Positions 1 to 11,599 of a stretch of 64,000 bases of DNA are shown piece after piece. Position numbers and translations under genes: made by a program. Source of the DNA: Strix aluco. Taxonomy: Eukaryota; Chordata; Aves; Strigiformes; Strigidae. The first letter of the stretch is position 1; each line of letters begins with the position of its first letter. The stretch lies in contig NC_133934.1 in NCBI RefSeq assembly GCF_031877795.1, positions 107,448,610 through 107,512,609 of the forward strand, written 5' to 3'. A model generated the notes under the pieces. It had not been told where the DNA came from and did not search any database. It saw nothing but the letters and a program-made list of their open reading frames with translations.

Positions 1-2126
1 TCTGTGTGCAGAAGGGCTGTTAGCAGGGAGAAGGAGATGCTTTGCTCACCACAGGCTGAAGCCCATCAGCCGGTCTGCAGGAGCACCAGCTCTGGCAAGG
101 AGCTCTGGCAGCACTGCAAGAACAGGGCTTAAGGCACCCTGTGTGCTCACGGCATGTGGGGTCAGCATGGGCACAATGTTTGGCTCCAGATCACTTTCTC
201 ATTTGCTTCAGGTAATAACACTCTGCTGGGTCCATAAGTCATCTGAAAACCCTACCTGACTCTTGGTAAGGAGAGTTCTCCCTTCTGATTTAAAAAGAGG
301 TCTCTGCAGTGTGAAAGGAGGCAAGATGTCTTCTGATGGCGAATTCATTCCAGGGCTCTTCTTTTGGCCATAGCCTGAGATTTGAGGCTGTGCAGCTGCT
401 CTTATGAGCATGCGTATATGTGTGCTCATGTCGATGCGTGCCTGTGATGGCTGGTACACTAAACTGTAGCCCGTGCTCATTTTGCTCCCGGTGCACTGCA
501 TTCTCCATGCTCCACCAGCCGTGCAGCCAGAGAGACCTTCCAGCTCGAGTGCCAGAGGACTGTGTCAGACCCCTGGGTGGCGGCTGGCCATTTGGTTGAT
601 GGATTATCCACTCTGACCATGAGACAGTAATCTTCAGAGGAGCAGACCCAGAGAATGTGTCAGAGTTAATTGCCTTGAGCATGGACAGCGGTCAGAGACG
701 GAGACGGTGGGCAACTCTCAGAGAGAGCAGCATGGGTAAGAGGGGAAGAGGAAGCAAAAGGGAAAATAGAAGCATAGAGCAAAAAAGTCAAGGGCTCTTG
801 CTTGGTTAGGAGGGACAGAAGTGGACTGGGTGCTTTACAGCAGGATGGGACTCAGCCTCTACCAGCTTTCTCATTTTGTCATTGATTTCTCACATGTTCA
901 GTGGAAAACTGCTGCGCAGGATCTCTCCACAGTGGGACAATGCAGGCTCTGCCCAGAAATACGTGCCACATGGTTACAAATGGGAGAGCAGAGAGTGCTG
1001 TTTAATCTCTGTCCCCTTTGCCTCTATTGGAATGGTAGTGAGAAGTGCTCAGGCAGGTATTTTATGCCTTACAGATTCAAAAAACCAGATTCTGCTGGAG
1101 ACTATACTTAGAAGCAGGAGACTTACAAAGGCAGCTCTGTGTTACTACAGTATTCACAGAAAGATGTTTTTGAACTCCACACTACATTACTCCAGGGAAG
1201 CCATTCTGGGCTTCACACCCGACCCACTGCCTGTTGGGCAGAGGGTTTTGTCACTTCTCTGTACATCTTCAACTGGGTCAATGAGTATATTAGCCACTAT
1301 GACCAATTCTTAACAGGTTATCTCTAGACTCCTACCAGCCTTTGCAGTATTTCTTTTTCCATATAAGTACTTTGATATATATATGGATTAAAAGTGTTAT
1401 GAGTACTGAGTATTAATGCTTCGGTTAAAAAATGTGTAACTAGTGTCAAGAGACAAGGTATGTTTATATTGTTAAGGCATGTGCCAATGGATGATCCCAC
1501 TACACGTAGTCTTTCAAGATGTTTTTCTTATGTTTGGCCATGGAAGGATGTGATGCAACACAGGGGTTTTGCAAGTTTTGGGGCAGAGCCAGGAGCCCTA
1601 AAGAGAGAGCCTTGTAAGCACCACTGTTCTGCTTTGGTCTTTTATTAATGTCAATTCAAGGGGAAATCCACACTGGTCCTGGGCTGAGATCCCCAACAGA
1701 GTCCTTGTAGGCTCTTCACTGCCTCTGCTCCAGGGCGTAGAGAAAATGTGTAGAATATTGCCAGGCGCAAATCTCCTAGTTCTCCTTTGCTGGAAGACAA
1801 ACCACATGCCCTGAACATCTGGCATTACACAGACTGAAGGGCAATGCTGATGTCTGAAAGGAAAAAAGTAATTAAAATATTATCACTAGTCATAATTAAA
1901 AGCCGCCATTTCTAACATTAAACTGGAATCTTAATGGCCAGATTAAACCAATGCTCCACCTAGTCCAGACTGCAACCTCCAAAAGTAGTTCATCCTGGCT
2001 GGCCCAGAAAAAGGTGGAAAAGCCATACAAACAGACAATGCTAAAGACTTGCGAACTGGAGAAGTTTCTTCCTACTCCATAACAGGTCTAAACTTTTAAC
2101 AAGAAAGTTTCTGTCTCTTCTGTTAA

Positions 2127-2160
2127 CATATATAAATATATATATGTATGTATTTACATA
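2127..2160. repeat. AT-rich TA/TATG simple repeat
   Basis: This is a run of alternating A and T with TATG units, an imperfect TA-type microsatellite. Nothing suggests a coding or regulatory role. Confidence 0.6.
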
Positions 2161-3753
2161 TAATGCAACTGTGCCTGTTTTCAATAATTACTGAGTACCT
2201 TGAAACCTTTATCTTTATAACCAGTGCAGGGCACAATGACTAACCAATTGATTGTGTCTATCTGGGTCCAGCCATTCCTTGTGACACAATAGTGGCAAAG
2301 ACTGAGTTACAGTGGTCACTGGGGTGTCCTGTCCAAGCCCTGCTGGTCATACAGGTCACCTGGCTCCATCACATCATCAGATCATCTTGGACACTTGAGT
2401 TAAGTGAGCTGGAGTTGAATCACCAAGACTACATGAGGCATCTCAGTTCCCAAGATCAGTTCAGTTGCTCCAGTAAACTGCAGGTAAAGTCCAAAAATGG
2501 CCTTTAAAAATACAGTAAAGGTATGGTCCATCTTTAATATTTAATCAGAACAATTAGTGTTTGGGTTTGCTTTCTTCCACTCAAAATGATGCTGCCTGTG
2601 ACTGTCACATCAGTTGTGTTATAAGGTAGGTGGGGCTTGGAGAACATCTGTTGTCCCCTCCCACACATTTGGGCTATAGAAAGGAGTGTTGGGAAACCAG
2701 AGAAAAGACATTGCTGGTCACTATGGAAGAAGGAATAGCTTGATGAGAGGAACTGCTGTCTGTGATGGCTTTTGGAGAAGGAGTCAAGAATGAGGGCTGC
2801 AAGGGTTTTGGAGGAGGCAGAGTAGAGGGCCTTGAAGTGGAGACAAATGGACAGGAGATGAAGGTGGAGGACTCAGACTTTATAGGTGGAGAGGGACTGG
2901 ATCCTCCTATTGATTGCCATTTCCTGGTGGGCCTGCAGTGCTGGGAGAATGTGGAGGCTGCCGAGGGGCAGGGTCTCGTGGGGGCTTCTGTGGTCCCAAG
3001 CTGAAAGAAGACAAGAAAACTCTCGATGTGATTCAGAGACCAGCCTTGCAGATACACCACAAGCCCACCCTGCAGGGATCCCCCTTGGGATGACAGGACA
3101 TTCCCTATCCCAGCATCTCTGCCTCCTTCTGAAGCTGCCAGCTGGGAGGACATCTGGGGGAAGTGTGGCAGTGCCTGATCTGTGTTTCTGCCTTGGGACA
3201 CCCCAGCCTTGTGCTTACCATGCACTATTGACTGCATGCTCTTTTGTAAATATATATTTTGCAGTTTTCCTCTGCTAGTGGGATCCCCTGACAGTACCCA
3301 TTGCTTGAGGGGGACAATTTTTTAATAGGTAAAATACAGTGGAAAAAAAGCATCCTGGTACCAAGCACTTGTTAAAGGGTCTTAAAACCCCCAACCACTG
3401 CAGTCTCTGGGGCACAACATGACTCAGTGTCTTTGGCTGGCATCTTTGGTGACATTGTTGGTGACTAAAGGTTTTTCCCAAGCAGCAGAAAGCTTAACCC
3501 TTGATTTACAGCAAGGGCTGATATATTAATACCAGCAGTATTTATCTTTTGCTCTTGCCAGGGTGCGGTATGTATTGGTGAAGAGTTACTGTACCTCTTC
3601 CTGCTGGGCTGAGGGGAAGAGGGGGATACATGGGGGATGCTAGAAGCTGTCCTGCCACTACAGATAGTCAAAATGAGAGGCCAGCCAGCTTCCACTCATA
3701 ATAATCAGGAGCTTGTTAAGGATTCTAATTGGGCAGAAATATTTTCCCGTCAG

Positions 3754-3774
3754 CTCATTACAAACTGTAATGAG
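3754..3774. other. Short perfect hairpin with ATTA/TAAT half-sites
   Basis: CTCATTACA is followed by a three-base spacer and its exact reverse complement TGTAATGAG, giving nine perfect pairs. The arms contain ATTA and TAAT cores, which homeodomain proteins commonly bind, so a paired binding site is one reading. A chance palindrome is equally possible in a window of this size. Confidence 0.35.
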
Positions 3775-6700
3775 GTTGCAGCTCTGGATCGTGGCTGCTT
3801 TTTTTCATGCTGAAGGTAATGAGTGCATCTGCTGAAGGCTTTGGTAGCTCATTTGGTGTGATATACGGGTAATGTGGAGAAGAAAGGTGAGGAAGGGGTA
3901 GGGTCAGAGTTAGGAACAGTGAGGTTAGCCCAAAGAGGGTGGTGTTTTGACTGGTGACCTGGAGAAAGGCAAGTATTTCTCTGCTTCTCTGTCTGGGAAA
4001 AAGCCAAGGGAAGGGTGGCTGGGGAAAGTCCTGCTCCTGGAGATGGTGGTGGTTTTTGAATGAATGATAGTGCATCTCCCCTTGGACTTCTTTGTAAGCC
4101 TGACAATGAATACATGAGGGGACCTTCACCTTGTCTTGTGTATAGGTTGTGGGCCTGTGTTATGGCAGCTGAGGACAGGTGGGAGAAGGTGTGAGAAAAG
4201 CAAAGCAGTGCTGAGGCTTTTGGAGGGTGCTGTGTTCTGTGGAGGTATCTGCTTGCCTGTTTTCCTTCTCACTTCATGTCACTGAGGGGAGTTTTGACTT
4301 TGTACACAAATACATTGCTCACACAGGTTCAAAACATTGCTGCCTGTTGTCTCACCAGCACCTCTATTTTTCTCCCTGGACTTTGAAAGGATATGGCCAT
4401 GTGAGCTTGCAGTAGAAAAGTCTCTGTGAGACTCAAGCCATGTTTTATTAAGCAGAAATTAATTTGGACAGAAGAATGTTAAGTACAAAAATTAAAACAC
4501 ACAAGTAATGAGCATCTGAGGTAGCGGGAAGCATTTTGTTTAGTAATCTTACAGTGAGCTTGCTGGGTTTTAGGTTCTTGGGTGTGTTCTTAGTTTTTTT
4601 GCTTCTGGCAGTCTTCCAGCTGCTATCTCTATGCTACATTGCTTCACACCTGGATTGACCTGCCTTTATAATGTGTCCTTGACATCCAGTTAAGGTGGTT
4701 TGGAAGCAGGAACACTTCTATTAAAATGCTGGTAGAAGACCTCACTCTCTAGTGCTAAAAATAGTGAGTTTGTATCCTGCATTAGTGTGGCTGTGCCTTT
4801 GTGCTCCCATCTGGGCCCCTTCAGAGTCCCTGGATGTGCTTGCCCTCTTTGGATCCTTGTTTAAAATACTGGGTGCATGTGTTGGATCAAATCCATAGGA
4901 GGGGCACAAATAAGGCTCCTGACCAGCCTGAGTCTGGTCAAGGGCTTGAAGATGAGGAACCAAACCAGACTTTCTGGTAGCACTCCTGCTGCTTGCCCTT
5001 ATGAGAGGCTACGTTTCCCTGTGAATGGTGCCATTTCTCCACCCAAGAGTGAGGAGCTAGAGAGCTTGGTGTGATGACGACGGAAGCCTTGTGCATGTTT
5101 GGGATTTAGCTGGGAAGGTCTCTGGTACTTGTATGAATTCCCCTCTGGATCTGGAGGGTACCCAAGGAGTCATATGGCCAAGCTGTGCTGAGATGGCTGT
5201 ACAGCTCTTCCAGCAGTACAACTCTTCCGGCAGGCAGCCTGCACAGGCTGTGGAAAGGAGCATCATGAGTAATTACGTGCTGTGTTACAACACAGCTACA
5301 CAGGGAGGTTTAAATGGCTCTCTCCAGCTATTGCCTGATTGCTGCTGTGTTAACAGGAACAAGGATCCTCTCTCTTGGCATTCAAACTCCCTTCCCCCAC
5401 ATGCATGCTACAGCATTTGTAGCAGAGACTTAAGCCTTGAGGTGATTTTGCTGCTATTGTTGCAATCTTCTACCTTCACTGTCATCACCTATCCTTCCTT
5501 TCCAAAACTGTGTCATGCCTGCTATCCATCCATCTATCACAGCCCCTGCTCAGGATGTTGGCATTGGGGCATTAAAAGGCAAGTGCATTGCTTGGCACAC
5601 AGTTTTTGTAGCAGCAGATACAACAAGAGAAAGCCATAGAAAAGGCACATGGACTCAGTTTCATTAACGCACTTGGCTTTAGGAATGATGAGACTTACCT
5701 TGAAGCAAATGACCTAAATCAGGCTACAGAGATGCTTCAAATGTATGGAGGTCTTCAGGCTTTTAAATTCAGAACAGTTACTACTGCAGACTTTTTTTTC
5801 TTTGGGTTTCGGGTTTTTTTTTTCAGTATGCTTTAGGATGGTCCCCAAAAGTGTCTTTAAGGAAAACCTAGGACTGTAACCATCTCCCGCCAATATACTT
5901 ACTGTTTCCTGTATCAGCTGGAAAAAAATGGAGTAAGTTGGTAGAACAGCCTGACTTGTTTCTACATCAAGGTCCTCTGTTTCCTGAAGTATTATAGTAG
6001 CTTTTCCAGCATAAGTCACTGACTGCGGGTAGTGCAGGTTCACTTAATAACCTGTGAGTGGCTGCCTATCTCAATGTCCTCACTCATCAGCTGAGCCACA
6101 TAGCCAGCCTTTGCTTCAGACGTATATCCTGGGGAGGGGGGGCAAGCATCCTGGAATTGACCTGCCTATCTGGGACTAGGGTTCAGATCAGGAAGGAAAT
6201 ACAGGATTAGTATTATAAAAAATGAAAGAACAACTACTGAATGCTTAGTATAGAGCCTGGAGGTGGGCACTGGGTTGGGAAGATGAAGGCAGGGAGGATT
6301 CACTGTGCTTTTGGACATGGTAAATCCATCTTAACACAAGTCTAAGAAAGTTGGTTGGGATTTTTTTCTGGAGGACTAATGAACAATGCACCATCTTGGA
6401 GAGGGACAAGATCTTACAATGTGGAAGTAAATACCTATTTTTATTACAAAAAGGTTGAACAGTTCATCCCAGCCTTCTAGTCTCCTGGCAACAGTAAAGA
6501 ACAGACTATACTGTGGCCACTATTTTAATCAACCTAATTGCAAGTCCTTTCTCTCCTCCCCTAGCAATCAGCTTCCTGGGAGATGGAAAACCCTTTTGAG
6601 CACGTCATCTAAAGGACTTGGAGACTCTCTAGTTTGCCATGCTGCAGTCACACGTTGCTCAGATCTGTGTAGTACTGTTGTTTCATATTTCTTGCTTGGA

Positions 6701-8179
6701 AGCAAGGCATTACTTTTGGGGGTTTGCATTTTTTCCTGTTATATTAAAATGAACTTGTTGCTTTCACTTCACTAAAAAGTTTCCAGTTGGATATTACTTC
6801 CAAATAGAAGTGCTTTACAGTCCTGACTTGTTTCCTTGACTACCTCTCTGCCTGCCCATGATGTTCAGAAGACCTCTCAACCTCCTGCTCCTGTCCATTC
6901 TCTAAAAGTGCTTTCTTGCCTATGCAGATATGCAAAACAATAAATGTTTTGTGTACAAAGCATACGATGATAAGAAACTTCTACTCTGATCATGAGAAAT
7001 GTCACCTACTTTCATCCTTCAAAACCAAAAAAAAGATCTATTCTTCTGACAGTTTATCAGGGCAGTTTAATCCTCACCTTCTCAAACTCTTGGACTTCTG
7101 CAGCCACCTGGGCTGTGGCTGCACTGATGAACTGGTGTAATGGCTGGTGTGAAGGTGCTTCAGTTCAGTATAATTAGACTGCTGCACTTAGTGCAAAGGA
7201 ACCAGGCCATCTTTTTGCCCCTTGCTCTCTTTCACTGTCTCTATCTATTAGCAGTAAAAGACAAAAAAATAACACTGTTTTGAACTTTTTTCCTCAAAAC
7301 TGTAGACTCAGTACTGGATGAACAAACTCCACTGCTCTACTTTGCTGCCCTGTGGCAGTGATATAACACTGGTCCCAGTGTCAGCTGACAGGGCACATCA
7401 CAGAATTCCTCCTCTTGCTGCTTCTTCTTCAGGGCACCTGAAAACAGTTAGGAAGCCATTTCTGCCCATTTTTTTTCTACTTACACTTTACCTCCTTTGT
7501 GTTCAAAGGGTTGACCTCAAATCTACCCTTATCAGACAGGACACCTGAACTGCATGCTCACCTCTAGCAATGGCCCTTCCAGGGTCACCACTGGAAAGCC
7601 TCTGCTCCCAGGCATGGGAAGAGGCTTCTGTTTCCACAGCTGATGCGGCAGCGCCCCTTGCCCACAGGCACCCTGCCCGAGAAATGGATAGGACCCAACA
7701 CCAAGAAGAGCAGTTGCTGGAGGTTCATGGTGCCTGTGCCTGTGTGGGCATCCTGCTGTGCTGGGAACACTGAGTGCCCAGGAAGCTCTCCTGCCCTTCT
7801 GCAAGTGAGCTCTGAAGCACCAGGCAGTATCGTGAGCTCTGCTGTGAACCTTGATCGAGGCAATTTGGCAGGCATTGGGGGAGGCTGAATGCAATCCTTT
7901 TTTTTTCCCCACTCTGGTCTAGTGCTGTAGCCCAGCAAAGGCCTGTCTGTCAGAGCCGGGAGCAGCATGCAGCCCTCGCAGGGGCATGAGTAAAACACCT
8001 GGTGCTGCTCAATGGCTTCTCAATTCCTGTTGTATTGTTGCTACAGGAATCCTACTTTCTTTCCTCGTTTGTATCTTTGCCCTCCCTACCCCTTTTCTTT
8101 TTAAAAATTCACTGAGCTATTAGATTTGCAAATGAAGGGGCAGGGAAGTGACAACAAAAGGGAGCTGGAGCTGAGGAGC

Positions 8180-8510
8180 GCAGGTATAATTACTGTAATT
8201 AACTCAAGCAGCAGGGGCACAGCCAGCGTTGGGAGCATCGCTCAGAGATGCTGTGGGCGAGAGATGGGAGAGGAAGGATGGCCAGCCGCACAGATCGTCC
8301 CCCGCCCCACGGGTCCCCATTTCCCGCCTGAGTGCATTGATAAGAAAAGTGTAGTTGTGCCCTGCCCCTGCGGCAGAGCCTCTTGGACAGGCTAAAGGGA
8401 CCCGCATCTCCCCAGATGAGGTGCAGTGGGAGCTCATTCTGTCTCGTACCAAAATTGTGCTCTTCTTGGGCAGCCCCTAAGGGCTTACCCCGAGCCCTCA
8501 TTTCCCGTAA
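8180..8510. promoter_or_regulatory. CpG-enriched patch beside a TAATT palindrome (possible regulatory element)
   Basis: By eye this stretch of about 330 bp holds roughly fourteen CpG dinucleotides, while the DNA on either side holds very few. At its left edge AATTAC, one base and GTAATT form a small palindrome, followed by TTAACTC, so homeodomain-type sites sit beside the GC-rich block. Such a mixture fits an enhancer or weak CpG islet, but there is no clear TATA box, first exon or donor site. The regulatory call is inference from composition only. Confidence 0.25.
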
Positions 8511-9179
8511 ATCCCTGGGCCTGGGGAGTGCTCTGCATGCAGCAGGACTAGCCCCTTGCCAAGCAGATGGAGCCTGAACACAGGGAGAAAAACCCTGCAG
8601 CAGCTGAGGCCTTGCAGGAGGAGCTGGGACAACTGGGGTCAGCTGACAGCTTCTCTCAGAAGCTCTTTAGCATCAAAATACATTACTCGTTGACTTTGCT
8701 AGGTGCTGCTCTGGGACTTTATGGTTGATCTAAGAAATGGCATTAATTATCCTCATCACTTGCAGACTGAATAGGAAGCATGACCTTCTCAATTTGGAGA
8801 GAGTTGCCATGAGTCCCTATAGACTCCCATCTATGGCATGGTAGGGACTGTTTCATACACTCCTGATTATCTTAACACCAGAAAAGTTTCATGATCACTT
8901 AAGAAGGAAGGGATATGTCTTTTTCTGACCTACTTCTGCAAGTTACAGTCCTGTGGTTACTTTTTGTTCTCTTGGCAGTATACATGTCCACAACCTGTGT
9001 CTTGTTCATCTGGGAGCGCTGCAGGACACGGTGTTCCCAGCACATGCTCCCTTCCCATTTCCGTGGGCCTGCTCTGCCCTGCAGCAGGACAGTGTGGCAG
9101 CTGCCTGCACAACAGGTCCTCCAACAGCTCTAGCTCATGGTGGAAGGGCTTCTCTGTGGGAGTGTCAGCCCTGCACAGC

Positions 9180-9627
9180 TGTGGGAGATTCAATACTTAA
9201 GAGCCAAATAGACATTGGCCAGTCAGCTCAGCCAGAGAGCTCTGTTTGGGGAGCTTGGTGAAGGTGGAGAGCTCTGCCCAGAAGAACTCTGTTTGGCGAA
9301 CCAGCTAGGAGCTCTGTCCTGCGCTGACTTGGAGAAGTGCTAGTTCTACTCTGTGCTGGCCTGGAGAAGCAGCAAGGTTTGGAGGAGAAACAGGCCTTTG
9401 AAGAGAGATACCAGGCTGTGCTAGTGTGGTGAAGAAAATGGCAGCACCGAGACTGCTTGTGTGGTATGGAACTGTTTGTGGGATAAGAGTGTTGATGACC
9501 ATCTAGCTGCTGATTTGCTTATTATGAAGTAAGAGCTAAGGTAGCAAGAGCATAAGTATGTACCATTGTAATAATAAAGGATTTTCCATTTGCACTTCAA
9601 TGGAGAGTCTGTGCCTCAGGTGCCACA
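9180..9627 (+). mobile_element. LTR-like block with polyadenylation signal (possible solo LTR)
   Basis: The block starts with TGTGGGAG and can be read to end in TGCCACA, so it has the TG...CA ends expected of a retroviral LTR. AATAAA is at 9573-9578, about 50 bp from the proposed right end and followed by a GT-rich stretch, as in the R region of an LTR. The left part repeats AGCTCTG-type units several times (9234-9320), resembling the tandem units often found in U3. No flanking target-site duplication, primer-binding site or gag/pol sequence is visible, so if this is an LTR it is solitary and old. A host 3' terminal exon is the main alternative. Confidence 0.3.
9234..9320 (+). repeat. Imperfect tandem repeat with GAGCTCTG/AACTCTG core
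   Basis: The core AGCTCTG or AACTCTG recurs four times, at uneven spacing, followed by TTTGGGGA, CCCAGAAG, TTTGGCGA or TCCTG. The units have drifted apart, which points to an old duplication. It lies inside the LTR-like block. Confidence 0.45.
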
Positions 9628-10235
9628 CTTCTCCACTTCTCATAAAGATATGGGGGGCTGATTTCAAATACAGGTGTTGCTAACATTAGTTGCCATTGGT
9701 TCTATGCTTGGAGTCTGAGACTGTTATTAGTTTTAGGGTTTTCTAATCTCTTTAGACATAACCTGAGTTTATTGGATAGGTGTAACATTTAATGTATGAG
9801 AAGTTTCCATGGGAAAACATTAAAAAACCAAACCAAATCCCCAAAACTATTTTTGGGATTGCACAGGCCAGCTTCTAGCTAGAGCTACTGAGTGAAGAAG
9901 GCATGTACAGGGAGCTGCAAGCTCTGTGGCTCCATAGCCACCCCTAGGAACAGTTAAACAGGCTTGTTAGAAGAGAACTGTGTTTTTGTTGCTGAACGAT
10001 TAATGTCCCAAACTCTGCTCCACATAGGGTTGAGAGCACCTAAATGTGTGTCTGGTGTATTTAGAAAATAGATTTGCTGAAGCTGGGTAGGAATGGTCAT
10101 GTGTGTTTTGCTGTACTGTAAAAACTTCAAAACTCTCCCTCTTCATTGTGGAAAATATCTGATACGAGGGAGGGGGAGTGGAGAGTTTTGTGAACAGCTT
10201 CTGTTTAAACTTGCTACTACTGATCAAAAAAGCAA
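9628..10235. other. Non-coding spacer, nothing recognised
   Basis: This AT-leaning DNA lies between the LTR-like block and the old LINE. I see no open frame of note, repeat family or structured RNA in it. Confidence 0.5.
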
Positions 10236-11400
10236 TAGGAAATGGGATTGGAAGGGACTTTGAGAGATCATCTAGTCCATCTCCTTGCCCAGGGCATGTT
10301 CAGCTGCACCTCCTTTGCCCTTGACAATATTTTGACTGATCTTTGGGCAATCTTTCCAGCACTTCATTATTCTTAACAGTTTAACGTAAATCTTCCATGA
10401 TGCAGTTGAATTAATTGCCTCTTATTCACCATGGGCATGGTAAACAGATTATTCTCTTCCTTGTAGCAGCTGTTCAGATATTTAGAAACTGTTGTGGTGT
10501 CCTCCCCCAATCATCTTTTCTTTATCTAGCTATCCTCTGTATGTTCTGTCTGCTCTTGTTGGCCATGTATCCTAAACCTTTGACCATTCACCTTCTCTCC
10601 TGGGCTCTCTCCAGTTGGCCTCTGTCTCAGCATGGAATGCCCAACACTGGATGTAATCCTCCAGGAAGAACCTAAATCAGAGGTCTGTCAGACTAACCTT
10701 AGTGTCCCAGTATGGTACTTGATTGTCCTGTGGTGGTGAGACATGTTTTTTACTGCTTTTCAGCTTGTGATGTACAGTAACTTCCAGACTACTTATTGTA
10801 GAATTGCCACCTAGATGGCTGTTCCTTTTTCTCTGTTTATGAGGTTGATTATTCCTGCTTATGTCTAATTACATGAATATGTCCTGGTTGAGTTTCACCT
10901 GGTGTTCTCAGATCATTTGTCCAATTTGCTGTGATTGTCTTGTATTCTATTTCTGTTCTCCAGTGTATTCAGTCCCTCCTAGCTTGATGTCATCTGCAGA
11001 TTTAATAAGTATACTCTTTATTCCATTATCCAAGTCATTAATGGAAATATTGAGTAGTGCTGGACCATCCAACAAGCACCTGTAGGATCCACTCAATGCA
11101 TCTTTCATCTGGCAATGAAACAATGATAACTATTTTCAAGAAATGTTTTTCTAACCAAATGTTATTATCCCACAGTAGATTCACATAGACAGTCTTGAAT
11201 ATTGTGAGTCACATGTTGAAATGTCAAAAGCTTCAATAGAGTTGAGACATAGCATCCGCTGCTTCCCAAGCCCTGTTAGTCTGTTGGAAAAGGAGACTAG
11301 ATCACTCTGACTAGAGCTGCTTTTGCAAATCCATATTCGCTGTTATGCTTCTCTTTAAGAATAATTTCTGCCTTAGGTTCAGGGCCTCTCCTGTTGAACG
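10236..11400 (-). mobile_element. Ancient CR1/L3-clade LINE fragment, minus strand
   Basis: Read on the minus strand, the element ends at low coordinates with the CR1-type 3' sequence: on the plus strand ATTGGAAGGGACTT is followed by GAGATCATCTAGTCCAT. About 740 bp upstream of that end in the element, the minus strand still encodes a recognisable part of the reverse-transcriptase palm. At 10989-11000 the frame reads S-A-D-D where the family has F-A-D-D, and just before it are residues like G-P-A-L-L-N-I-S-I-N-D-L-D-N-G-I, matching the family's G-P-V-L-F-N-I-F pattern. Further upstream (11250-11345 on the plus strand) is another stretch typical of these elements. The copy is strongly diverged, interrupted by stops and indels, and cannot be active. 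The outer limits are approximate. Confidence 0.8.
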
Positions 11401-11469
11401 ATATGGCTCAGCACTTTAAGCCAATAGCTCTCAGCAGCATCATGTATACTCATAAAATCCCCTTCATGC

Positions 11470-11585
11470 TTGGAGGTAGGTACTTACTAATAATATTATT
11501 TATACTGAAGGGAAGACTGAGTCCCAGGAAATCCTGATGATCAGTCACACGCAAAGAAGGTTGAACCTAAGAACTGATCCGGAGA
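11470..11585 (-). mobile_element. MIR-like SINE remnant, minus strand
   Basis: GGAGGTAGGTACTTACTAAT, then an A/T stretch, then a GGGAAGACTGAGTCCCAG motif follow the order of a reversed MIR (GAGGTAGGTACTATTATT ... GAGGAAACTGAGGCCCAG). The match is by eye and degraded; only the 3' half of the SINE seems to be present. It follows directly after the old LINE. Confidence 0.5.
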
Positions 11586-11599
11586 AACTTGTCCCTAGG

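Larger units (their letters stand above)
1..9179. other. Non-coding stretch, no supported gene
   Basis: I see no gene here. Open frames are short on both strands; the longest is 187 codons on the minus strand at 2674-3237, and none shows a domain I recognise or a chain of exons with paired splice sites. The base composition is mixed and unremarkable. Small details are an AT-rich alternating tract near 2127-2160, a hairpin at 3754-3774 and a CpG-enriched patch at 8180-8510, each listed separately. It is most likely intergenic or deep intronic DNA. Confidence 0.6.

Noticed and set aside
2674-3237. 187-codon minus-strand open frame
   Set aside because: The Ser/Pro-rich middle reflects purine-rich plus-strand DNA; no domain or exon context.
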